Part shown: one piece after another, positions 1-12,000 of the stretch
Layout: each line of letters begins with the position of its first letter
Position numbering within the stretch: the stretch's first letter is position 1
Source of the DNA: Galeopsis tetrahit
Lineage: Eukaryota; Streptophyta; Magnoliopsida; Lamiales; Lamiaceae
Assembly: GCA_963675135.1 (NCBI GenBank)
Contig: OY776129.1
Span: 70,711,348-70,775,347, forward strand
DNA length: 64,000 bases
Direction of reading: 5' to 3'
The notes under the pieces: model-generated
The model's input: only the letters and a program-made list of their open reading frames with translations
Told to the model about the DNA's origin: nothing
The model's database searches: none
Made by a program: the position numbers and the translations under genes

Positions 1-655
1 GTCTCTCCTTTGGCACATTTCGTCGAACATATGGAGGGCAAAACAGCATAGCATTGTGTTGTCTACAACCGGTAGCGCAACCTCAATTTTTTCTCTCATT
101 TTCTACTAAGAATTGTTGTATTCCTTTAAGCACTTCCAGAGATTTTGATGAGTCAAATGATATTGATGAAAGATTTTCTTCTTGTCCGCAAAGAAAAAGA
201 AGCCATGGCAACTAGAACCTTATTACGTGAAAATAAGAAAAGAAGGAGAAAAAAAAAATATTGGATGCTGTTAATTCTTCTGTCATTTATTCTTAAATTG
301 AGACTCAAATTTGTAAAAGATATCCAAATTTGAGAAAAAAAGAAATATAAAGTCCTGATTTGAGACTGTTGTTAATCTATATCTTATTATGAGACAATTC
401 CTTAAATTTAGGCCCCACTATGGAATTCTTCCTTTTTTTGTGATTTCAATTACTTCAAAAGCATAATTATACTTGGTATTTATTCACATACTCATATTTA
501 TTCACTACAACAATTTATGTTTTCAAGCTGAATAACAACAAACCAACAAATTAACAAAACTAATGCAAAATTCCTTAAATTGACAATGAGAGTTGCAATT
601 TGTACAGATGAAGAAACATGTATCAAATTTGAAGACACTATATATTGCATGATCC
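1..655. other. Intergenic, 3' flank of the PPR gene
   Basis: AT-rich sequence with no convincing coding signal. The few open stretches are short and low in complexity. The part next to 655 is presumably the 3' UTR of the minus-strand PPR gene. I see no transposon ends or RNA gene here. Confidence 0.5.
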
Positions 656-2785
656 TTAACAAACACAAGGAGCTAACTGCATTTTCCATACACTTGTTGC
701 TCTAAACCGGCACGTATTCAAAACCAAAACAGACTTAGCCACTGTAATAAGACGACATCTCGGAGATTTTGATGTTTTCATCACCATAGAAGTCGTCCCG
801 TTTTTAATGATATTTTCAGGACTCCCCAAAACCGAACCATTCTGCCTCTCCTGATAAAGTTGTCCCACGTTATCTTGATCGTCTCTTGAGCCATTTACAA
901 CTCTCTTAGCTTCACTCAAGAATCCAATGGCTCGCCATGCATCAGCAACGAGCTGTACGGTTTTCCTCTGAGGATGAATGCCTTTCTTCTCCATCACCTC
1001 AAGAAACTCCTCTGCCTTCCACGGCTGTTTTGCTTCTCCATATCCCCATATAAGAGTCTCGAAAGTCTTCAAATTTGGGCATACGTCCATTTCGATCATT
1101 TTCCCCAACATTTTGTCAGCGTACTCCATTTTCCCAGCACTGCACCATCCACTTATGATTGTGGTGAATATTACTACGTTAGGATAGACACCCGATTTTT
1201 GCATCAGTTTCAAGACTCCCTCTGCCTTTTCGGGCTCTCTGGATCGTACGTAGCCTTTTGCAAGAATGCTGAATGCATGGATATCGGGTTCTATTGCATC
1301 CTTAGCCATGTCGTCGAATATTTCTTGGCACTTGTCCATAAGGCCAGCTGAACTCCATGCATTCATCATGGTGCTGAATGTTACAACGTCTGGTTTTACC
1401 CCGAATTCTTCCATCAAACTCAGTGTCTGCACAAACCAAAATGATATCAGTAAAACTCATGTACACCAATAATTATACACAACTAATACTTTTCAAGTGA
1501 AAACAACTAATACTTTACCTCATCGACCCCATCAGGGTCATTACAGTCCAGAAAGCCTTTTATAAGTGAGTTGAAAACAACAAGATTTGGATGCACTCCA
1601 AGATCCTTCATTCTATACAAAAACCTCAATGCATCTCTCATGTTTCCTTCCTTGCAGTATCCATTCACAATAGTACCACATGTGCGCTCATTCGGCTCGA
1701 CTCTTTCATTCTGCATCTCCAAAATCATAGCTTCAGCCCTGCCCGTTTCCCCATTTTCAGCATACGCCTTAGCAATGGTGTTATACGTCACAGCATCAGG
1801 CCTAACTCCAGACGAAATCATCCTATACACAATACTCCAAGCTTCTCTAATATCACCCTTATTACACCAAGCTCGTACAAGAATATTGTACGTCCTGGCA
1901 TTCGGCTTCATGCCTTGTTCTAACATGGAATCCAAAAGTTTTAGAGATTCTTCGGGGCTACCAATGATCCCAAATCCTTTAATCAATGTGTTAAAGGTGC
2001 TAGTTGTTGGCTTACACTCTTTCTCTTTCATTTTCCGGAATAACTTCATTGCCTCTTTCATGTTTCCAGATTCGGAGAAAGCATTGATCATCGCATTGAA
2101 GAAAATTGAATCAGGTTTAAGGCCATCCTTTTCTACCTTAACTAGGAGGGAAGAAATGGACTTGAAATGCTTTTGGAGTGTAAGAGCAGCTAAAACAGTA
2201 GTGTATGTTATGAGGGTTGGCCTGTGTCCCTCTTCTATCAATGCTTTGAAAATGAAATGGACTTCACGAGGCTTTCGTTTTTCTATTAGAACATTCATCA
2301 ACTTAGTTCTTGAGCGAACTGTTTGACAACTGTTATTGCTCGAGCAGATAGGGCAGGACAAGTCATTGCGAGCACTTAACGGGGCTGACAACGAACTTAT
2401 TTGCTTCCCATCTATATGTGGCTCCTGCAAAAGCAACACATACTGGATGAATATTTTGTACATCAGTTGTAAGGTGCAACTGCACACAACTAATATTGTT
2501 TAGAGACTTTGCAAAACATAAAGTTTTAATCAACTCTGTATATAAAAGTGAGTAAGAGTAGATTCTGAAAATTAGCAGATAAATAAACCAGATTCAGCTG
2601 ACTATAGTTACATTATCAGATAAATAAACCAAACCAAACTTTTCTTTACAAATTAACATGAAATCATCAATCAGTTTTCAGTTTTAAATAAGTATTACTG
2701 TCACATTTGAGCTGCTCGTCTTCGCCCCATTCGGATGCTTTCCTGGAGTTATCGACCGCCTCTTTTCACTGCTAAGCTCTCCCAT
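656..2785 (-). CDS. P-class pentatricopeptide repeat protein
   Basis: Three coding exons on the minus strand: 2785-2699, 2424-1519 and 1426-656, all joined in phase 0, giving 587 residues. About 11 clear 35-residue PPR motifs run from roughly residue 80 to 490, many with the typical VTYNT or FNTLIKG starts and a G-x-x-P-[DN] end. A weaker motif precedes them. The second intron falls inside a repeat, after GVDE. There is no E or DYW domain, so this is P class; such proteins usually bind organellar RNA and affect its stability, splicing or translation. The N-terminus (MGELSSEKRR) does not look like a clear transit peptide. A short Cys cluster (CPICSSNNSC) precedes the repeats. The closest relatives I know are the Arabidopsis At5g25630/At5g21222 type. 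The RNA target is unknown. The start is the first in-frame ATG of the short first exon. Confidence 0.92.
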
Positions 2786-3400
2786 GTTTTATTTTGCATA
2801 TATAACAAGAATTTGAAGTACTAATCCTCTCATTTTGGTGATATCCTGCAAAGAAAACCAGCCATCACCCAGCAAAGATACATCAATGAACATTCAAAAG
2901 AAATACATCAAAGTAAAACAAAAATTAAACTGTCACAAAGTCCAAGTAGCAAACAGAATCTCAAATCCACTAGCTCAAATGAATTCTTTCAAAATATGAA
3001 TTATCATGAGGATTCATATGAACACCATAAGTAACAAACGTCACATTATAAATTGGGGTATAATTAATTGCAACTAATATTAGTATAAGCTGATCACATC
3101 CACCAAACAAATGGGATTCTTCAATTAACATTTTTCTTCTGATTAATTCACAACAGGGTCTGTTCTTTCTTATAAAGCAAAATAAAAATATAATTGGTTG
3201 AACCTTAGTTCAATTAGAAACAAGAAATTAACTTCAGAGATTCATCAAATAGACAGAACCCACAAATTAACAACAATCCAGAAAGAAAACATTTTTTTTT
3301 TGTTTTTCAGAATCATATAGTTAGAAGAGAGAGATGGTGAAGTGAGAGAAACCTGAGGTGAGGAGAGAGGAAATGTGCATGGATGGACGTAAGAGTGTTA
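2786..3400 (-). other. 5' leader of the PPR gene with a likely leader intron
   Basis: On the minus strand a good donor (CAG|GTTTCT, exon end 3353) and a good acceptor (TTTGCAG, exon restart 2845) would remove a leader intron of about 507 bp. This would place the transcription start near or above 3353. It rests on splice consensus only. Confidence 0.35.
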
Positions 3401-5062
3401 ATAGGGGTATTGGCATTTTGCAGATGGTTTAGCCAATCTTATCCACATAATATTATCAACAAATACTGCAAGAGAAAAAGATTGGAGATTTTGCAGTTTC
3501 TTGAGGCTACCGGTTGAATCCTGCAATTCTAATCGACTTCAATTTTTGTGGGAGCACAGCTCGCCACGTCACTTTTCTCCATTTTCATTATTTAAAAAAA
3601 AAAAAAAAAAAAACTTGTAAGAGAGGTGGAATTTTTTTAGCAGGGGTTTGCAAACCCTTCTTTTTTAAAATAGAATCACCTGGAGTATTTGTAAAAAAGT
3701 TATTAAAAGCAATTTTGGTGAAGCCTCTACTCTATTTTTAATAGTTTATACGTGCTTCTCATCATCGTGGTAATCAATTTTACATTTTTACTCTCACAAT
3801 TCAAATAATATTTTATATTTATCTATTACTTATCCAAATGTAATAAGCATGTTTTTGTAAAATTATAAAAAAAGCTATTTATTTTGCAAACATCACAACA
3901 TATACAAAATTAATTAAAAGTCTTTAATTTTAAAATACTATTCACTTTTAATTTTATTGTAAAAATCAATTTTAATCACTTTAATCAATAACTATTGTTT
4001 ACAAACACACACTTATTCTTTATTTAACACATGACTACATGAATGATTGATATGTCTCATATTAAAAAATAATCAACGTACTATAATGATAGAAACTACG
4101 CGTGCTAACAATTTAGAAGGTAGAATATCAGTGTGAAACATGAAACTGGTAAATCAAATCGAACATTTGATGAGTTACGAGTTGTTACATCTTCATTCGA
4201 GTATTAAAAAATAAACCTTATATTTTCAAGAAATTTGACTACTTTTTAATTTAATGAATCAATATTTAATAATTGTAAAAAGGGACAAAAAATATGGTGG
4301 ATCGCAAATAAATTAAACAATAAAAAGAAAAACTGGGCCTACCAACTCTACGTGTAATGAAAAGATTTCGGAAAAAATATGAATTGTACCACTTTTGACG
4401 TTTCTAACCCCCGTAAGGCCGGTTGAGTTATATTTGTATTTTGAAATGAAGCTTGTTTATGTAATTGTTTGAATTAGAATTGGATATTTTAAGTGATTCA
4501 TTTCTCATCTATATATAAACTTATTACAAGGTGAGGTGATTGTTGTCTTTTCATTATGTTGTTGTCGGGATCTAATTGGACACCAGTGTGGTTCAATTTG
4601 TTGTACCCATTTTCGTCGTGGTGTATTGATTAAACGGTAACAAACAATATCATTTATATGTGAGTGATTTTTTACGGATTGAAAGATGATCAAAGATGTC
4701 CTTGATGAACTCTTCATAATAGAGTTTTGTTTTTAGTGAAGAATTTGAAGAAGCTGAAATTAGGGTTTAGTATTTTAGGAAATGAATTTCGGATCTGTTT
4801 ATTAAACCTTCAATTTGCTTATATACTAGGTTACAACTTTGCATGCATTCATTGTTGACAGCTCAACATTAATCCACACATTGATTGAATATATTTGCTA
4901 TTTAATGTAATCACTCAATACATTTAATGCATCTACTTTGCATTAAATGTCTCTGCAATCAGTCATTTTAAGTCTCATCCTTCGTTGTACTCGGCGCCAA
5001 TCATACCACTTGCACCGCCTTTGACTTGTCAATGCTCGGAGGATAAATTTCATAGTTGTTTT
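3401..5062. other. Intergenic spacer
   Basis: AT-rich sequence with an A-tract near 3594-3612. An open frame at 4505-4717 (minus) has no recognisable domain and no splice context. I see no RNA gene. The segment just before 5063 is the target site of the hAT-like element that follows. Confidence 0.4.
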
Positions 5063-5070
5063 ATCATTAC

Positions 5071-5862
5071 TAGGGGTGTGCAAAGTATGGTTCAGACCGA
5101 CCAAACCGATCGAACCAAACCAGACCATTAAATATGGTTCGATTTTTGGTTTACGGTTCGATTTACGGTTTTTAGAATTGATTTTTTTTAGTATGATTTG
5201 GTTTACGGTTTTCACTAATGAAAAAACGTAAAAAACCGAACCAAACCGAACTTGTTTTATATATATAAAAAATATATATATATATATTATATAATACTAT
5301 TATCTAAATAAATATTATATATATTATAGATTTATAGTCTGTATATTATATAATCTCTAAAAACAAGTAAACTCAAGACATTTTTCAAGCCGGCAAGTCC
5401 AATTGCCCAAATCCAGAAACCCTACTCATTCTCTTCTATTTAGTATTTAGCGCATCTACATGCATGACGCTCTCGGCCTCTCACATTCTCACTCAATCTG
5501 AAATCTCGAAAAAGACAAAAGTTTGTTGTTTCTTTTTGTAGTTATTTTTTAACAACTAGTTTGTGAACATTTTAATAACATTTCGTCTATTCGAATTATA
5601 TTTTGGATTATTGGGATTTCATTTTGTCTATTCTATTGAGATTGTGTTTTACATTTTTATTAATTATTGTGTATAAGGAAAAAAATGAGCAAAACTACGG
5701 TTCGGTCAAAACCGACCGAACCGCCCGAAATATTATGGTTTCAAACCGAACGGTTTTTATAAATACGGTTTGGTTTACGGTTTTAAAAAAAAGAACGGTT
5801 TATAGTTTGGTTTACGATTTACGGGCGGTTTGGTTAACCAAACCGAACCATGCACACCCCTA
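5071..5862. mobile_element. Non-autonomous hAT-like element, complete with 8-bp TSD
   Basis: The ends are inverted: the left reads TAGGGGTGTGCA and the right reads TGCACACCCCTA. Both ends are followed inward by runs related to GGTTCGGTTTGGTT. The element is flanked by a perfect 8-bp direct repeat, ATCATTAC (5063-5070 and 5863-5870), the target-duplication length of hAT elements. It is 792 bp long, with an AT-rich core and no transposase frame. The TAGGGGTG end is common in plant hAT MITEs. Confidence 0.88.
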
Positions 5863-5870
5863 ATCATTAC

Positions 5871-6526
5871 TGCTCTAATCTGGGCTCATGACGAGCATCT
5901 GGACTTGGATCTTCTCATATAACTGTCTTCTTCACGTCTTTAAGATACCTTATTTGCCAATGACATTGTTCGTCATTCTTCACTATGCCGACCATCTTCA
6001 CTTGTGATCCCATATATATCATTTTGCCACCATCTCTAATTACTCTTGCTTGTCGAATATGAAGACTCTTGCTCGCTGCCACGTGGACATGTTTGACTTG
6101 TTTGACCATTCAATATATACTTACCTTGCTTGCTTCTCATTGGTTGCTTGTCCTTGACCCGACTGACTAGGCTTGATAACTTTGATTTTTCTTCGTTAAA
6201 TTGTTGACCGATCAATAAAACAAATGTTGACTGAACATTATACATATAACACAATTCAACTTCAATTATGCTTCAATTTGATTAGGTCAAGTCGTTATGT
6301 GGACTATCCGCTTTGTTTGGTTCAAGGTGTGACCATTTGAAGCTAGCTACTTTGCTCGGGAATTTGGTCTACTCGCATATTGAACCTAATAGCTCTGCTT
6401 GATGGTCTGATTGACTGAGCCTTGATGAGTTGATGTGAATGATGATGTCACTAATTTAAAAAATGATAGTTTTATAACAAAATACGAAGTGCACATAATA
6501 AATTATAAATTATGGGATATGAGACT
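5871..6526. other. Intergenic, possible old gene or transposon fragment
   Basis: This continues the sequence that the hAT-like element interrupts. A minus-strand open stretch at about 6109-5915 has mixed, protein-like composition (GSQVKMVGIV) but no family I recognise, no good start and no splice context. It may be a degraded fragment, and I do not call it a gene. Confidence 0.3.
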
Positions 6527-7046
6527 AGGGGTAAGCAAAATTACGTTTCTCGATTTAGAATCGAACCGAAAATTTCGATTTTGATTCGGTTAGACCATGT
6601 TTATCGGTCCTTGGATGACCTGATCATCCAAATAGGACAAAAAAAAAAAGAAAGGAAAATTCCATATTATTTGACGACTATGTTTGTCCGACAACTGAAA
6701 ACAACCAAGCACAACCAATTTTTTGGTGGGGTATTTTTATTTTCAAAAAGTCCACGTGTCAAGTTTTTATTCGTCAGTTATATTTTATTTAGATAATTTC
6801 TGATTTTCACTTATTTACTTTAAAAAAATAAAAATAAAAAATACCAAAATTCATAAAATTAAATTCTCTATAAATAGAGAGATATGTTTTGGATTACAAT
6901 TTCATACGCTCTCTTTTCTCTTCTAAATTGTGTTAATTATTCTTTTTATATTTTGATTTTTTTTCTATTAAATAGTTGTGTATATTTTCTAAATATCGTG
7001 TAAATATTATAAAAAATTAATAAATTTAAATGTGAATTTTCTATAT

Positions 7047-7125
7047 GACTAGTAGGGAACAACTTCGTAATAGAGAAGTTCATGCCGCTCTTAAGAACAC
7101 TTGATTGAGCATGGCAAAAATCCAG
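7047..7125 (+). pseudogene. Relic of a Harbinger-type transposase C-terminus
   Basis: A short plus-strand stretch encodes SREQLRNREVHAALKN, then runs into a stop, and the frame resumes with LIEHGK. This resembles the conserved C-terminal end of plant PIF/Harbinger nucleases, where a REQLRNRE..H..L..DLIEH pattern is common (recalled family knowledge). The break looks like a small deletion. It supports classing the surrounding element as Harbinger. Confidence 0.5.
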
Positions 7126-7432
7126 AACTGATAATTAAATATATAATTTGCATATTTTGTTTTGTTGTAATTAAGTATTTATTTGTAGTCCGATTTATTT
7201 ATTTTAAGTTGTATTTTAATTTTGTAATTTTAATTTTATTGTTGAATGTTGTAATTTTTTTTCAAGTGTATGATAATTTTTTTATTATAGTTACGAATTT
7301 TTTAAATAACCGTATATATTTTCTAAATATTGTGAAAATATTATAAAAAATTAATAATAGATATAATTATTATATTATAAAAGAAATAATTTATTAAATG
7401 TTGGTTGTGGTTGTGGTTGTGGTGGTTATGGA

Positions 7433-8108
7433 CAGTGACGGAGCCAGAAAATCTCGACTGGGGGGCCCGATTAACACTACTTTAAAAGATAAAATAATAT
7501 GTACTTATACTCATTAAAATTTCTCATGATAAAATTGTCAATACATTTCATTTAATTAAATTAAATCGAACAATTAAGTTTTGTAAGAAGTTTTCGTAGT
7601 TTCGACTCAAAATGAAGCAACATTAATGTGTTACAATATTCTATGTTTCATACAATATAATATGTTAAATATAAATGTACAAATTTTTTAAATCACTAGT
7701 AATTTTTTAAAAACATCAATAATATTGTTCAATTTTAAGGACATTTTGGTAAGTCTTAGCAAAAATTTAGACAATAATCTCAAATGAACCATCAATCCAT
7801 TGACTCTATTTTAAAAAAATTAAAGAATTATGAAACAAATTTAATAAGAAAATACATGAAAAAAGAAAAAAAATTCCTTCCTTTCAACCTATGTATACAA
7901 GCATTTATTTTTTGTTCCGTCTAAACTTAATATGTAGTACTTAAAACAAAAATAATAGTTTTATTTTCATTTATATATATATATATATATATAATAGAAA
8001 TAATTATTACTAAAACAATATATATAATTATTTTAAAAAATTATCATATATATATATAAAAAATAAAAATTGGTGGGGGGCCCCTGGGCCAACGTGGCTC
8101 CGTCCTTG
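7433..8108. mobile_element. Non-autonomous hAT-like element nested in the Harbinger element
   Basis: The ends CAGTGACGGAGCCA (left) and TGGCTCCGTCCTTG (right) are inverted with 12 of 14 matches. Flanking direct repeats are GTTATGGA (7425-7432) and GTTATAGA (8109-8116), 8 bp with one difference. The element is 676 bp, with an AT-rich core and GGGGGGCCC runs near both ends. No coding frame is seen. Confidence 0.75.
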
Positions 8109-8750
8109 GTTATAGATAAAGTGTGAAAAAAAAAGAGTTTGAGTTGTGGTGTAAAATGTGTAGGTGGAGGAGAGATTTTTTTTTTTTTTTTATATTTGAT
8201 GACCCGGGTTACGGTTATGACCGGACATGAATAAACATTGTCTTAGATTTAATGAAATTTCGATATTCGATTTTACCTTTAAAAAATTGATTAATCGAAA
8301 ATTGAATTGAATAATAGTGCACGTAAAAATACCTAAACCCTAATTTTCAATTTCCACTTTCTTTACTCGTTAGCCCTAATAAAAAAAATGGAAACAAGTT
8401 TTTTTTTTTTTTTTTTGTTGTTGTTGTTGTTTTGTGTGGATGTTTATTACAGATTTTAGGTTTTTAATGTAGATTACAGTTAAATTTGTTAATGCAGATT
8501 TTAGGATTATTGCAATTTTTTTTCTTTTTTAATCGAACCCGAACCGAAAAGTTCGATTCGATTAGTTTCAATATTTTGTATCAATTCAGTTCGATTTCGA
8601 GTACTAATAATTAAATTTGGTTTCACAAATTCGATTCGGTACAATTGTACAAATGAACACCCCTAAATTAAGACTATGAGTAGGGGGCCTCGAGGATGAT
8701 AATTTTTTATAAGTTATATTTTTAGTGACAAATTTTTCTATGCAATTGAG

Positions 8751-8758
8751 TATAAATA
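8751..8758 (+). promoter_or_regulatory. Possible TATA box of the site-1 protease gene
   Basis: TATAAATA lies about 270 bases upstream of the chosen ATG of the plus-strand subtilase gene, outside the nested transposons. The spacing allows a leader of roughly 240 bases. AT-rich surroundings make chance matches common. Confidence 0.25.
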
Positions 8759-9029
8759 CACTTTAATTTAAATGTTCAATTTAATTTTTGATTTGAACAC
8801 TTTAACTCAATTTTGAATAATATAGTTGTGTAATTATAGCCAAGTATCATTCATTTTTAACTAATCTATTTTTTTTTTTTATAATTTCTCGAAGTGAAAT
8901 CTCCATGCCCTGTTTTTTCTTATTTCTCCTGCTTTGTTATTCAATCAGACGCACTCACAATTGAATTTGGTGAATTCCGACGAATTATCCACCCCCAACT
9001 CCGGAATTACCGATGCGGGTTTCACCGCC

Positions 9030-12000
9030 ATGACCCGCCGTCTGACCTCCAAAACCGCCATCCTCACTCTCTCTGTCGTGTTCCTGATCCTTTCCTTCCT
9101 TGCCAACCATTTTCTCTCTACTCCATCAGTATCAACCCCACAAAAACCCACGACCAAGAACCACATTATTCGATTCTTTCAATATAAGAAAGCCGAGGAT
9201 CTGAAGGACTATCTCGCGCACAACGTGAAATCACAAGGCTGGAAATGGGTCGACAGGCACAATCCGGCGGCGAAGTACCCTACGGATTTTGCCCTCTTGG
9301 CGATCGAGGAACGCCACGAGGAGTTTCTCATTGGGGAGTTGGGGAAATTGGAGCTGGTGAAAGATGTGTCGTTGGATTTAAGCTACCAAAGGGGGATTCT
9401 TCTGGAGAAAGCTGTTGGAGCCTTCGTCGATGGGAAGAAGAGGCCTGGCAAGATTTTCACTGCCATGTCGTTTGGTGAACGGGAGAGTTATGCCGCTGAG
9501 GCAAATGTTAGTGATGCGAGGAGAAGAAATCTGATGATGCAGGTTAGCTATTTTTTATTTTTTTTGGTAATTTGTGAGTTTGCTTGTTGTGCTATCTTCT
9601 TATGTCGTTTTGGTTGTATTCTGAGACATTAAGCAGTATTTCCTTAGTTTGAATTGTTAATTACATCGGCTGGATAACTAAAAAAAGGAAGGAGAAGCTG
9701 AACAGAGTAAAAGATAGAAGAATCTGAATCATAATTAGCAGTTGACCCAATATGGAGAATGATGGAAATGAACTATACAAGTAAAAATAAATAGTTAGAT
9801 TGAATGAGCAGAAATAATTGAGTAGAAGATATCTGCAAATGAGAGACATAGTAGTAAATGAAATTTCCTCTCGATTAACGAGCATCAACCAATGGATCTT
9901 ACCTGAATAATAAATGCACATGCGTCATACGGTGTGACAATGACACGAATGTCTGTTCTCAGATCACGAATCAGAGATGGTAATAATTACTTAGGGGCGC
10001 TTGATTCAAATTCTTCAATTGGAATGGTAATGATGGTTAAATTGTTAGTGTTTGGATCTAATCTAAGGAGTAACTGGGGATAAAAATGATTGTTGGTTGA
10101 GGAATAGTGGAGGGATTGAGGAGAAATGCTTATAGGAGGGGAGACAATTAATCAAAATGGGGTAATGATTAACTTATGCTGAGTCTCATTAGTCATTACC
10201 TCATATGAAGGTGAATAGATCATCCTTTATTCTTGTTACGCACCACAATTACCCTATACTCATCCTCATTCCCATTTTTATTGAAGAATTTTGAACCAAG
10301 CGCCCCCCTTAAAGTGCTGAACAATTGATTGCAGTTAGATATCATGTTCGGAGGCCTCAAGATTAGCATTAGCTGCAGAAGCATTGAGTCAAGTTAGGTA
10401 TTACCTCAAAAACTATCTTATACTCCTGTCTGTGGAACTGAGAAATGTTGGCATACATATGGCTTTGATCTCCAAAATAATAGTAATAAGGTCGAAGTGC
10501 AAGCTAATGAAAAATAAACAATGGCTATAGTAAAAACATTGTAATCTTCACATATTCTTTTGATAAGATCATAAGAAACAAGCATTTATTAATTAGGAAA
10601 AAATGTGCAAAGGGATGAGGTGCCCTTTACAAAATTGAAAATTTCATTAAAGCATATTTTTCAAATCTCTAATGATATCTGACCCCAGAATTTTCTATGG
10701 TTTGGCACCCACCATGCAACTCTAAACTTTGTCCTATCCCACACTTCCTCGATAGTTTCCTCAGAATCCTAAAAAAAACTTATATTTCTTTCTACCAACT
10801 CGACTTGCTTTTCTAGAAAAATCACCCCCCCATAACACTTTACCTCTATTGATAATGAAACCTTGATGAAAACAAATCAATTGCAGATTTTAGCAGAACC
10901 CATAGCTCCAACTCATTAAGCATCCTGTACCACATACACAGGGAAAAAGAACATCTCAGAAACCACACCTGCACAGAACATGCCAGTTTGGAGACAAAAA
11001 CTTGACTATTTTGAGTAGTAATATTACGTGAAAGCGCTCATATTGTGAAACTTTTGTTCTTTGCACAAAATAACTTGAAGTATCTTCCTTTAAAGTGATG
11101 CTATGCATGACTTTAGACTCTTGAGTTTTGAAAGAATTGATTATTGACATATGGTTTGAGGTGCAAATTTATTACCAACACCTATGTAATTATATTATCA
11201 GAAAATATTCTTTATATTTTAGTTTAGCCAGTGCATCTGGACCGGGTTATCATTTTTTACATGTGCTTTGGAGCAAAGTTTCTATAAACGATCTAGTGAT
11301 TTAAAGATGATGAAATGGAATGCAGTTCCATTCTTTTCTCTAATCTGAAAGAATTAAAATGCTTGCAAATTTTTAATATTTTCTGTCAGAAAGTGCAAGA
11401 TATTACTAGTCTGGTCTGACCTGGATATCTTCTAAATAATTGCTTGTGTAGTTACCCTACTTCTGCAGTTCTGTACAGTAAATTATGCAGATTAAAATTG
11501 TTTACTGAAGCATGTTTAACTAACTTTGGCAGTAAAAACAGGTTAAGGCCTTCATTGAGTTTCCCTGTCAGACCCATTGCCTTGTGATGTTATATTCCAT
11601 CATAGGTTACTCTTATTTTTGCAGAAATCTCAAGTCACGTCCTTGTTCGGAGCAGATGCTCTCTGGTCGAAAGGGTATACTGGTGCAAAAGTGAAAATGG
11701 CTATTTTTGATACAGGGATTCGTGAAAATCATCCCCATTTTCGTAATATCAAGGTACCTTTTTGCTGAGATGAGAAGGTGTCATGAGTTAGTTCCCTTGA
11801 ATCCCTTCTTTCTTTTGCTTCTAATTTAGTTGTTGGTAAATATTATCAGGAGCGCACCAATTGGACCAATGAAGATACACTAAATGACAATCTTGGACAT
11901 GGTACATTTGTAGCTGGTGTTATTGCTGGTCAAGATTCAGGATGTCTTGGCTTTGCTCCAGACACTGAGATCTATGCTTTTCGGGTGTTTACTGATGCAC

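Larger units (their letters stand above)
6593..8242. mobile_element. PIF/Harbinger-like element with TTA target duplication
   Basis: The ends match in inverted orientation: GACCATGTTTAT at the left against GACAATGTTTAT read from the right. TTA flanks both sides (6590-6592 and 8243-8245), the 3-bp target preferred by PIF/Harbinger. Inside are a strong TATA-like stretch (TATAAATA, 6869-6876) and a broken transposase relic near 7047-7125. Without the nested element at 7433-8108 and its duplicated target, the body is about 966 bp, so this is a deletion derivative of an autonomous element. Confidence 0.75.
6527..8665. mobile_element. Outer hAT-like element carrying two nested elements
   Basis: The left end TAGGGGTAAGCA and the right end TGAACACCCCTA form an imperfect inverted pair. 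Both are followed inward by TCGATTC/GAATCGAACCG-type sequence. The element is interrupted at 6593-8242 by a Harbinger-like insertion, which in turn holds another element. I see no clean 8-bp target duplication outside it, so the boundaries are less certain than for the elements within. No transposase frame is visible in the outer element. Confidence 0.6.

Noticed and set aside
4505..4717. Minus-strand open frame of 70 codons
   Set aside because: No domain, no splice context and no support for a start. Composition is compatible with chance or an old repeat.
5915..6109. Minus-strand open frame in the spacer next to the hAT-like element
   Set aside because: Protein-like composition, but no recognised family and no gene context. 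Noted as a possible fragment only.
8894..9187. Open frame overlapping the first S1P exon in another frame
   Set aside because: The frame at 9030-9542 encodes the hydrophobic anchor and prodomain and joins correctly to the catalytic exons; the other frame is a shadow.
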